64,000 nt of DNA, from positions 17,068 through 81,067 of the forward strand of contig JACOSY010000015.1 in the NCBI GenBank assembly GCA_016178595.1. The letters are read 5' to 3'. A program made the position numbers and the translations under genes. This stretch comes from Ignavibacteria bacterium. Its GTDB lineage: Bacteria > Bacteroidota > Ignavibacteria > UBA10030 > SZUA-254. Below, one piece after another: positions 56,301 through 64,000 of the stretch (within the stretch, counting starts at the first letter, position 1; every line of letters begins with the position of its first letter). Below the pieces are notes generated by a model, which worked only from the letters and a program-made list of their open reading frames with translations, had not been told where the DNA came from and searched no databases.

Positions 56301-56897
56301 TTAACCTTCGCTTTCAATCCTTCTTCGTCGCTCATCAAGGGTCTCCCCCTCGTACATCCAATACTCGGTCCCAGCAACCGGGTAATCATAGTTGAGTATT
56401 TTTTGCGCCGAACTGGAGAGGCTTGTTTGCTCTCCTTTAAATTCAATGTTACGATTATCTATGACCTTTGCCGTTATGTTTTTGTCCCGACTGAAGACTA
56501 TCTCCGCACCGACGGGGATGTTAACCATCTTGAAGTTGAACACCTCTCGTTTTCGGCGGGCATGATTCAGAGCTTGCTGGTCCTCCTGCGAGGCTACAAA
56601 ATCTTTTCTAGGAGTAAGATTGTCTACTGCTGCAAGTCTTAACGCCGCAACTACGCGCTCAGGCGAAATCTCAAAAAATTCCCGGCTTGAGCGCACGCGA
56701 TGATCTAGGAAGGCATCATGCAATTGGTGTTCAACAAAAGCAGCATCTTTAACTGTGCACGCAAAGAAGCATTCAAACGGTAGTGGGACACTTGTGGTAT
56801 CAAGCGAACGGATACGGTCTTCAAGGTTGGTTGTTCTTCCGATTTTGACGTATCCCGGCATCGCTTCGTTTGTCACAATATAAATAATTTCATCCAT
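56301..56897 (-). CDS. GIY-YIG nuclease-family protein (T5orf172-type) with C-terminal RAMA-like region
   Basis: Residues 1-90 read as a T5orf172/MUG113 GIY-YIG domain: EIIYIVTNEAMPGYVKIGRTTNLEDRIRSL, CFFACTVKDAAFVEHQLHDAF, with a terminal SSREFFEI. The C-terminal 90 residues (VNIPVGAEIVFSRDKNI ... TSLSSSAQKIL ... TEYWMYEGETL) resemble RAMA domains that accompany restriction-modification proteins. Start at 56897 (MDEIIYI) is preferred since the fold begins there; the frame opens at 56924. Possible role in defence or DNA metabolism; function unproven. Confidence 0.75.
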   Translation of the reverse strand: MDEIIYIVTNEAMPGYVKIGRTTNLEDRIRSLDTTSVPLPFECFFACTVKDAAFVEHQLHDAFLDHRVRSSREFFEISPERVVAALRLAAVDNLTPRKDFVASQEDQQALNHARRKREVFNFKMVNIPVGAEIVFSRDKNITAKVIDNRNIEFKGEQTSLSSSAQKILNYDYPVAGTEYWMYEGETLDERRRRIESEG

Positions 56898-56975
56898 AGC
56901 ATCATTAAGAATAAGCAGTGGCATCGTTAATTATACGGAAAGCGACAGCTAGGCTCAAATGGAAAAGCGGAAGTT

Positions 56976-57179
56976 TCACAGAGCAAGCTCATAGACTTTG
57001 TGGTTTTGATCTTCACGAAGATCTTCTTCATCCGGCTCGAGATGCAGCTCAACAGCTTCTCGAATATTCTTCAAAGCTTCCTCCTCAGTTTTTCCTTGCG
57101 ACCAACAACTTTTCAACGACGGACAATGGGCGACATAATATCCATCTTCGCCCTTTTCAATAACTACTTTGATCTTCAT
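56976..57179 (-). CDS. HicB-like protein without a HicA partner
   Basis: A 67-residue protein with a HicB antitoxin fold: KIKVVIEKGEDGYYVAHCPSLKSCWSQGKTEEEALKNIREAVELHLE. No HicA-like toxin is encoded in the roughly 50 nt downstream or 90 nt upstream. Solitary HicB proteins are common and may be regulators. The start at 57179 follows the signal AAGTAG-type region without a clear Shine-Dalgarno. Confidence 0.8.
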   Translation of the reverse strand: MKIKVVIEKGEDGYYVAHCPSLKSCWSQGKTEEEALKNIREAVELHLEPDEEDLREDQNHKVYELAL

Positions 57180-57269
57180 AGGTTCGTTCCGAATTCATGG
57201 TACATGTCTGGTTAAAAACTTCTCGATCTCCTTGTCATCCGTTCATCCGTTGTGAATCCACGGTGAATC

Positions 57270-57851
57270 TTATTTCAACAACTTCTCCACTTCACTTCTC
57301 ACTTCCTTCGACATCGGATCGATTGCGGAAAGGTATTTCGCAACAACTTTTCCTGAACGGTCTACGAGATACTTTTGGAAATTCCACTTCACGTCGCCGG
57401 GAAATGGAGAGTCTTGCGTGATATACTTATAGAGCGGGTGCTGATCCTTTCCTTTCACGCTGATCTTCTCGAAGAGATCGAACGTCGTGTGATACTTGGT
57501 GCTGCAGAACGTCTTGATCTCGCTATTCGACCCCAGCTCCTGCTCACCGAAGTTGTTCGCAGGAAATGCGAGAAGGCGTAACCCCTTCTCCTTGTAAGTC
57601 TCATAGAGTTTCTGCAAGGTCTCGTACTGCGGTGTGTACCCGCACTCCGATGCAGTATTGACGATCATGAGCACTTTCCCTTTGTATGCGGAAAGCGGCT
57701 GTGGCTTGCCATCGATCGTGCTCATCGTAAAATCCAGCACGCTCTTCGGCTTCATCGTGGGACTCTCCTTCTGTTTTTTCTGTTGAGCGGAGGCGAGGGT
57801 CACTCCAAGAAGGATCGTCAGAATGAGAAACAACGAACATTGAATTTTCAT
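57270..57851 (-). CDS. Secreted glutathione peroxidase-family protein
   Basis: The 193-residue protein begins with a signal peptide (CSLFLILTILLGVTLASAQ) and then has the thioredoxin-fold peroxidase motifs GKVLMIVNTASECGYTPQY with catalytic Cys, LLAFPANNFGEQELGSNSEI and VKWNFQKYLVDRSGKVV, with Gln and Trp of the active site. It is a Cys-type enzyme, which likely uses thioredoxin more than glutathione. It would protect the periplasm against peroxides. Confidence 0.93.
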   Translation of the reverse strand: MKIQCSLFLILTILLGVTLASAQQKKQKESPTMKPKSVLDFTMSTIDGKPQPLSAYKGKVLMIVNTASECGYTPQYETLQKLYETYKEKGLRLLAFPANNFGEQELGSNSEIKTFCSTKYHTTFDLFEKISVKGKDQHPLYKYITQDSPFPGDVKWNFQKYLVDRSGKVVAKYLSAIDPMSKEVRSEVEKLLK

Positions 57852-57860
57852 GGTGAGCTC

Positions 57861-59000
57861 CTACAATTCCGGTTTGAATTTCTCCACTTCCTCTAAAATC
57901 GTCGAAACAATTTCCGATTCCTTCACGCGCTTGATCACTTCTCCTTTGCGATAGAGGATTGCGACACCTTTCCCGGCCGCAATGCCGATGTCGGCTTCGC
58001 TTGCTTCGCCGGGACCATTGACGACGCAGCCGAGCACGGCAATCTTTACGGGCTTTTTTATTCCTTCCAACTTTTCTTCAAGCTGTTTCATGATGCCGAA
58101 GAGATCGACTTCCAACCGCCCGCACGTCGGGCACGCGATCAATTCGATGTTGCGTGAAGCGAGACTGAGCGAGCGGAGGATTTCTTTTCCAACCTCGACT
58201 TCCTTCACCGGCTCATCCGTCAAAGAAACACGAATTGTATCGCCGATGCCTTCTGCAAGCAAAGTGCCGATTCCGACCGCCGATTTGATCGTTCCAATCC
58301 TCGTCGTTCCCGCTTCCGTTACACCGAGGTGCAGAGGAATGTCTGTCCGTTGCGCAACGAGGCGGTACGCTTCGATCATCAACCGCACATCCGTCGACTT
58401 CACGGAGATGATGACGTCATGAAATCCGGAGTCGTTGCAAATCCCGACGTGGCGCATCGCGCTTTCGTAGAGCGCCTCGGCCGTGGGGTAGCCGTGCTTC
58501 TCGAGGATGTCTTCTTCGAGCGAGCCGGAGTTCACGCCGATTCGTATCGGGATACCTCTCTCCTTCGCTGCTGAGAGGACTTGATGAATGCGGTCGCGCG
58601 ATCCGATATTACCGGGATTGAGCCGAACTTTCGCTACGCCTCCTTCAATCGACTTCAGCGCAAAGATATGATTGAAGTGGATATCGGCAACAACAGGGAT
58701 TGGTGATTGCTTCACGATCTCAGCGATCGCCTCCGAGGCTTCTTTATCGTTGACTGTCACGCGAACGATATCGCAGCCCGCATCGGCTGCCTGTTTAATC
58801 TGTGCAACGGTTGCAGCAACATCGGAGGTTTTGGTCTTCGTCATCGTCTGCACCGAAATGGGTGCATTGCCGCCGACGAGAATTCCGCCGATGCTGACCT
58901 GCCGCGTCTTCCGCCGAACACCGACTTTGTATGTCGGATGTTTCACCGGCTGGACGTTGATGTCGATGGGATTATTGAGAACGGGAAGAGTGAGTTCCAT
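57861..59000 (-). CDS. ispG: 4-hydroxy-3-methylbut-2-enyl diphosphate synthase (flavodoxin)
   Basis: IspG reduces cyclic MEcPP to HMBPP with a [4Fe-4S] cluster. The protein has SVQTMTKTKTSDVAATVAQIKQAADAGCDIVRV, LNPGNIGSRDRIHQVLSAAKERGIPIRIGVNSGSLE and the cluster cysteines in ELIACPTCGRLEVD and AVLGCVVNGPGEASEADIGIA. It is the short bacterial form, without the long insertion common in Bacteroidetes and plants. Starting at 59000 gives 379 residues; an upstream extension lacks homology. It lies 9 nt from the glutathione peroxidase gene. Confidence 0.96.
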   Translation of the reverse strand: MELTLPVLNNPIDINVQPVKHPTYKVGVRRKTRQVSIGGILVGGNAPISVQTMTKTKTSDVAATVAQIKQAADAGCDIVRVTVNDKEASEAIAEIVKQSPIPVVADIHFNHIFALKSIEGGVAKVRLNPGNIGSRDRIHQVLSAAKERGIPIRIGVNSGSLEEDILEKHGYPTAEALYESAMRHVGICNDSGFHDVIISVKSTDVRLMIEAYRLVAQRTDIPLHLGVTEAGTTRIGTIKSAVGIGTLLAEGIGDTIRVSLTDEPVKEVEVGKEILRSLSLASRNIELIACPTCGRLEVDLFGIMKQLEEKLEGIKKPVKIAVLGCVVNGPGEASEADIGIAAGKGVAILYRKGEVIKRVKESEIVSTILEEVEKFKPEL

Positions 59001-59111
59001 TGGGGATTTTAGATTGCGGATTTTTGATTTCTCATTCGGAAATATACGGAAAGTGGGAGGAGATAACAAATTGGCAGTGGATCAGCTTGAAGGCGACGAG
59101 ACTAAAAGAAC

Positions 59112-59399
59112 TTAGTAATCGCTTTTACTAATTACCCTGACACAAAGGTAGAAATATAGCAAAATGAAAACGAAAAATGCCAAGATGTACAAATCGTTGA
59201 TCGTGGGTAGTAGGGGCTTGCCAAAGTAAGAAAGAACGCCATTCAAAACTATCAAAAGCGTATCTTGAGCAAAAATTAAGGCCGCCATTGCTATGACTAA
59301 TAAGCCTCCCACGAGATTTACTTTTCCTGCATTAGATTTCAATTCCCGTCTGAGAAGTCGCTCTACTACATTTCTGAAAAGTTTATATATCTCCTTCAT
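59112..59399 (-). CDS. Small membrane protein, unknown, third gene of AT-rich trio
   Basis: A 95-residue protein with a basic N-terminus (MKEIYKLFRNVVERLLRRELK) and two strong membrane helices (about 30-50 and 70-90). No domain is recognised. It follows the next unknown gene by 12 nt, and the block is AT-richer than neighbouring ispG and rhomboid genes. Confidence 0.5.
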   Translation of the reverse strand: MKEIYKLFRNVVERLLRRELKSNAGKVNLVGGLLVIAMAALIFAQDTLLIVLNGVLSYFGKPLLPTINDLYILAFFVFILLYFYLCVRVISKSDY

Positions 59400-59411
59400 T
59401 CTCGCAATCTT

Positions 59412-59717
59412 CTATTTTCCTCTAATTGCAAGAATAGTGGATGCTAGCAATGCCGTACCTCCAATACAAAGGGCTACCGCAAAATACGGATGAAAAATAT
59501 ATATATTCTGAAATAGAAACATATAAAGATCAATCACGCCCATACTCAATGAAAATGAAGAAAAAAGTAGCGACTTAATCCTATAAGAATTTCCTGAGAG
59601 TTCAACTGGTATTTCAATTATTGAAGCGTGTTCATCTGAATAGATGAACGGCGTATTTTCTGCCGCTACTAGACTTGACATAGTCATTGAACGCGAAGAG
59701 TATGTAGAGGATGCCAT
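59412..59717 (-). CDS. Small membrane protein, unknown, second gene of AT-rich trio
   Basis: A 101-residue protein with a Ser-rich N-terminus (MASSTYSSRSMTMSSLVAAENTPF) and two membrane segments (about residues 48-68 and 77-97). No domain is recognised. It starts 2 nt after the upstream stop, so it is probably coupled to it. Confidence 0.5.
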   Translation of the reverse strand: MASSTYSSRSMTMSSLVAAENTPFIYSDEHASIIEIPVELSGNSYRIKSLLFSSFSLSMGVIDLYMFLFQNIYIFHPYFAVALCIGGTALLASTILAIRGK

Positions 59718-59719
59718 GG

Positions 59720-60391
59720 CTACAACCCCAAAATAGAAAGTGTGGTTAAAAGTTTTTTCTGTGCAACAGGAATCGCTTTTCCTATAAATCCCCTCAAATA
59801 ACTTGCCGAAAATGTTCTGTTCGGAAGAGCAAAATAGTCTACATCAATGAACGCGAAAAAATCAGAGACATCCTTCATGGTTGTTTCAAACTCAAACCCT
59901 TGTATTGAAAGTTCCTCTCTTTTCATTGCTCCATAATTGTAATTAATTCTGTTTTCTCCGTCCAATAAGGTCAACGGCACGGCTACATCTATTGATTCAT
60001 TGACTAAAGAATTATCGCTAAACAATTTCTGTTTGCTTAGATTCACAAGTTTCTCAAAGTCGCTGACTTCTTTTGTCCACATCATTCTTAGTCCAATGCG
60101 TAGAGCAGTTCCCCACTGTAGCTGACTGTTTATTTTCTCGCTCAGATCAAGCAAGATTTTTCCTAATTCTTTTTCCTCTAATTGTTCCTCAATATTGATA
60201 GCATACCTTGTAGCTTCTAAATGAATACTTATCCTTCGGTTGTTTATTGGTATTCTAACCTTTTGAATAATTTGAAGCTCGTTCCCTGTTTTGGGAGTGC
60301 CTCCAATAGCTTGAATTAGACCACGCAAGAAATTAAACTGTTTTGCAGGGTTTTCATATCTGATTTCAAGTATCGATCGGATTGGCCTCAT
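59720..60391 (-). CDS. Hypothetical protein, first gene of AT-rich trio (TIGR04255-like?)
   Basis: A 223-residue soluble protein. A segment LQWGTALRIGLRMMW and a later SIQGFEFETTMKDVSDFFAFIDVDYFALP faintly recall the sporadic TIGR04255 family, which has no known function; the similarity is weak. A TATACT box lies 5 nt before the ATG at 60391, so the message may be leaderless or the start may be further inside. It is the head of a three-gene AT-rich group. Confidence 0.5.
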   Translation of the reverse strand: MRPIRSILEIRYENPAKQFNFLRGLIQAIGGTPKTGNELQIIQKVRIPINNRRISIHLEATRYAINIEEQLEEKELGKILLDLSEKINSQLQWGTALRIGLRMMWTKEVSDFEKLVNLSKQKLFSDNSLVNESIDVAVPLTLLDGENRINYNYGAMKREELSIQGFEFETTMKDVSDFFAFIDVDYFALPNRTFSASYLRGFIGKAIPVAQKKLLTTLSILGL

Positions 60392-60501
60392 ACCAGAGTA
60401 TACAATCTACGAAACTTTTCTGAAAAACAAATTTCGTTATTTAATCCTAAACTGACTCAAGGCCTACAATCGGGGATGTAGTAGCAAAAATAAACCAATA
60501 C

Positions 60502-61416
60502 TCAGTTCAGTTTCTTGCTTGCCTCGAACAGAATTTTCTTCTCGTTCTCGGTCAGGCTTTGATAACCGTTCTGACTGATCTTGTCGAGGATTTCGTCCAC
60601 GCTCTGCTGGTTGATCCGATCCTCATCACCATGGATGTCGTAATACTGTGCATCGCTGACTTGTCGCGACTCGTATCGGGGATGTTCAGTGACGCGGCCG
60701 GAAGCAACCGACTGGCCGCGCCACCGCAGGAAGACATTCTGAAACGGCAGGCGCTTCCGATCGATGAGCAGATACACATAGCCTACGGCCGCGCCGCCAA
60801 GATGAGCAAAGTGTGCAATGCCATCCGGACTGCTGGTAACACCCGCATACAATTCGAGGAAGATGTAAATGAGGACAAAGTAGCGCGCCCGAATCGGCAA
60901 GAGGAAGTACACAAAGATCGGACGATCGGGGAACATCATCCCGAACGCAATCAACACGCCGTAGATTGCGCCCGACGCACCAACCGTGGGACCGCCGGGA
61001 CCGAAGAAAGGTCCAATAAAGAGATTGGACAATCCTGCGCCAAGACCGCAGACTAAATAGTACGCGAGAAATTTCTTCGACCCCCACACGTTTTCCAGTT
61101 CCATCCCGAACATCCACAATGCGAACATGTTGAAGAGCAAATGCATGAATCCGCCGTGCATGAACATGTAGGTGAAGAGCTGCCACATTTGAAAGTTCGG
61201 GCCAACCGGCCAGAGCGCGAGGTACTGCGTAATGATACCATCGCTTCCGCCGATTGCAACTCCATGCAGTACGAACGGTCTCAGGAAGAGATCAACGAGG
61301 AGCCAAACGACAACGTTGCTGACCAGGAGGGTCTTGATGACCGGCGGGAAGAACTGAAATCCGCCGAAGAACGAGGGCCGATGGTAGCTGGAATTCGAGT
61401 AACGGTAGTATGACAT
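60502..61416 (-). CDS. Rhomboid-family intramembrane serine protease
   Basis: Six or seven hydrophobic segments with the rhomboid catalytic dyad: Ser in GPTVGASGAIYGVLIAFG and His in GIAHFAHLGGAAVGYVYLL. The upstream QLFTYMFMHGGFMHLLFNMFALWMFG is the oxyanion-hole region with HxxxN-like residues. A C-terminal cytosolic tail of about 90 residues follows. The start at 61416 (MSYYRYSN) is favoured. It sits about 60 nt downstream of pgk on the same strand. Confidence 0.92.
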   Translation of the reverse strand: MSYYRYSNSSYHRPSFFGGFQFFPPVIKTLLVSNVVVWLLVDLFLRPFVLHGVAIGGSDGIITQYLALWPVGPNFQMWQLFTYMFMHGGFMHLLFNMFALWMFGMELENVWGSKKFLAYYLVCGLGAGLSNLFIGPFFGPGGPTVGASGAIYGVLIAFGMMFPDRPIFVYFLLPIRARYFVLIYIFLELYAGVTSSPDGIAHFAHLGGAAVGYVYLLIDRKRLPFQNVFLRWRGQSVASGRVTEHPRYESRQVSDAQYYDIHGDEDRINQQSVDEILDKISQNGYQSLTENEKKILFEASKKLN

Positions 61417-61477
61417 GGTGCTGATACCGATAGACAACACGTGCGGGTATAAGAACGACTATTGATTGATAGTTAAT

Positions 61478-62671
61478 TCACTTGCCGGTGAGTGCAGCAA
61501 CTCCGGGCAACATTTTTCCTTCAAGAAATTCAAGCGATGCGCCGCCTCCTGTTGAGACGTGCGAGACTGCTTTCTCAAGTCCCACTTTCGCGAGTGCGGC
61601 AGCCGAGTCGCCGCCGCCGACGATAGTCACTACTCCACGTTTGGTACCATCCGCCAACGCCCTCGCAATTGCATTCGTACCCTGCGCGAAGTTTTCCATT
61701 TCAAAGACACCCATCGGTCCGTTCCAAACCACAGTTCTGGATTTTCGAATTTCATTTACAAACAATGTAATTGAGTCCTTGCCAATATCCAAACCCATCC
61801 AACCGGCTGGAATTTGATCGACCGGAACTGTCTTACAATTCGCTGTTTTTTCGAACCTATCGGCTACAACACAGTCTACGGGAAGAATAAGTCGCAGGTT
61901 CCGGCTCCGTGCCTCATCGAGAATCTTTTTCGCAAGGCCGATCTTGTCGGCTTCAACGAGGGAGCTGCCGACTTCAAGTCCTTGTGCCTTGTAGAAGGTA
62001 AACATCATTCCGCCGCCGATCAAGAGTACATCGACTTTATTCATGAGATTCTGAATGACGTCTATTTTGCCGGAGATTTTCGCGCCTCCGATGATCGCAA
62101 CGTATGGCCGTGCCGGAGTACCGACTGCGCTTCCGAGGTAATCGATTTCTTTTTTCATCAAGTATCCCGCAACGGCAGGCCGGATGTAATGCGTTATTCC
62201 TTCCGTTGAAGCGTGGGCGCGGTGTGCTGAGCCGAACGCATCGTTCACATAGACGTCACCAAGTGACGCTAACTCGCGTGCGAAGTTCGGATCGTTCTCC
62301 TCTTCTTCCGCATGGAAGCGAAGATTTTCGAGAAGCACACAGTCGCCATCACGAAGTCCATCAACGATGTTCTGCACTTCGGGACCTACACAATCGGAGG
62401 CAAATTTCACGGGTTTCCCGAGAAGTTCAGAGAGCCGCTTCACGACAGGCTCGAGCGAATAGTCGATATTCCGCTTCCCCTTCGGTCTGCCGAAGTGGCT
62501 CATCAGAATTGCGCGGCCGCCATCGTCGAGTATCTTTCTGATCGTCGGAAGCGATTCGACGATCCGCGCGTCGTCGGTAATGGTTTTGTTTTCCATCGGC
62601 ACGTTGAAGTCGACGCGTACAAGAACGCGTTTTCCCTTCAACAATACGTCATCGATAGTGAGCTTGTTCAT
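61478..62671 (-). CDS. pgk: Phosphoglycerate kinase
   Basis: Pgk transfers phosphate from 1,3-bisphosphoglycerate to ADP. Motifs are [47 protein letters not shown], and [12 protein letters not shown] near the C-terminus ([13 protein letters not shown]). Starting at 62671 gives 397 residues, normal for the family. It is downstream of gap, with a terminator hairpin between them. Confidence 0.97.
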   Translation of the reverse strand: MNKLTIDDVLLKGKRVLVRVDFNVPMENKTITDDARIVESLPTIRKILDDGGRAILMSHFGRPKGKRNIDYSLEPVVKRLSELLGKPVKFASDCVGPEVQNIVDGLRDGDCVLLENLRFHAEEEENDPNFARELASLGDVYVNDAFGSAHRAHASTEGITHYIRPAVAGYLMKKEIDYLGSAVGTPARPYVAIIGGAKISGKIDVIQNLMNKVDVLLIGGGMMFTFYKAQGLEVGSSLVEADKIGLAKKILDEARSRNLRLILPVDCVVADRFEKTANCKTVPVDQIPAGWMGLDIGKDSITLFVNEIRKSRTVVWNGPMGVFEMENFAQGTNAIARALADGTKRGVVTIVGGGDSAAALAKVGLEKAVSHVSTGGGASLEFLEGKMLPGVAALTGK

Positions 62672-62701
62672 CTGCGGCTGCAAACATTCGTACGGGAGGA
62701 T

Positions 62702-62733
62702 AAAAAAAGCTAACACGCACTCGCGCAGTTAGC
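62702..62733 (-). terminator. Intrinsic terminator/attenuator between gap and pgk
   Basis: GCTAAC and GTTAGC (62728-62733 and 62709-62714 on the minus strand) pair around an inner GCGC-gagt-GCGT hairpin, followed by seven T residues (62708-62702). It lies 23 nt after the gap stop and would stop or reduce read-through into pgk. Confidence 0.7.
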
Positions 62734-62755
62734 CTTTTCGCTGCACTTGTTTTTC

Positions 62756-63790
<1,035 letters not shown>

Positions 63791-63906
63791 TCAATGAAAG
63801 AAATAGAATCGCGTTTGAGGTGAGAGAAATGTACCAAGAACCGGAGAAAAAAACAACTTACCGCATTGACTCATTAAAAATCTAAATAAAACGGAGGTAT
63901 TGCCTC

Positions 63907-64000
63907 ATGGAAAAATCTAAACGAAAATTGCTGGAAGATTCCCTATATCCTGCACGGGGAAGCATTCCATTCACCAGAGCAGGAGTAAAGGATGTCCTTG
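63907..64000 (+). CDS. Start of an unidentified plus-strand gene (partial)
   Basis: A GGAGG site at 63893-63897 is followed by the ATG at 63907 and 31 open codons beginning MEKSKRKLLEDSLYPARGSI. The window ends here, and the protein cannot be identified. Confidence 0.5.
   Translation, partial: MEKSKRKLLEDSLYPARGSIPFTRAGVKDVL

Noticed and set aside
56925..57269. A HicA toxin gene to pair with HicB
   Set aside because: The flanks are too short and show no HicA-like frame on either strand.

Overview
The window looks like a stretch of chromosome from a Gram-negative, didermal bacterium of the Bacteroidota/Chlorobiota/Ignavibacteriota (FCB) group, most likely an Ignavibacteria-type organism. This assignment is inferred from content: lipid A genes (lpxB, lpxK), an Omp85 outer-membrane assembly protein beside a GWxTD-domain protein (a domain typical of this group), the MEP isoprenoid pathway (ispD, ispG), pyruvate phosphate dikinase, a fused alpha-beta 2-oxoacid dehydrogenase E1, and Shine-Dalgarno starts. 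No rRNA, tRNA or CRISPR array was seen. Almost all genes lie on the minus strand; the plus-strand genes are mostly acquired or repeat-associated.

Layout, reading the minus strand from right to left. 63.8-60.5 kb: gap, pgk and a rhomboid protease. 60.4-59.1 kb: an AT-rich trio of unknown genes. 59.0-56.3 kb: ispG, a secreted glutathione peroxidase, an orphan HicB and a GIY-YIG protein. 56.2-53.4 kb: a plus-strand RAYT transposase between two matching palindromes, next to the fused E1 gene. 53.3-50.3 kb: ymdB, folD, a GlcNAc kinase, and a lipoprotein joining a GH3 glucosaminidase to a serine beta-lactamase-like domain; the last two probably recycle cell wall. 47.2-41.3 kb: pruA, sucC, a DinB-fold protein, gatB, tpiA. 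41.1-34.9 kb: a membrane-anchored GH2-like protein whose two catalytic glutamates are missing, then smc. 34.6-27.6 kb: a tightly overlapping operon of a HAD phosphatase, a methyltransferase, lpxB, lpxK, a class I amidotransferase and ppdK. 27.5-21.6 kb: queA, ispD, plsY, gpsA, recG. 21.4-17.5 kb: an operon of two D-Ala-D-Ala-ligase-like ATP-grasp enzymes, a GNAT acetyltransferase and a lysine-2,3-aminomutase-like radical SAM enzyme, a plausible pathway to an acylated beta-lysine peptide. 17.5-9.7 kb: a patchwork of RAYT, palindromes, cassette-like plus-strand genes, dnaG, a possible small RNA, a sugar dehydrogenase lipoprotein and an Mrr endonuclease. 9.7-0 kb: a long operon of a glycosyltransferase, DUF3108, a deoxyhypusine-synthase-like protein, CPBP protease, cdsA, rimO, GWxTD, Omp85 and rnhB (cut by the window edge).

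The best candidates for something undescribed are the ATP-grasp/GNAT/KamA operon and the inactive GH2 membrane protein. A further theme is the abundance of REP-like palindromes: two RAYT genes each flanked by their own private palindrome, and clusters of other palindromes far from any RAYT. All family assignments come from reading motifs by eye, without database searches.
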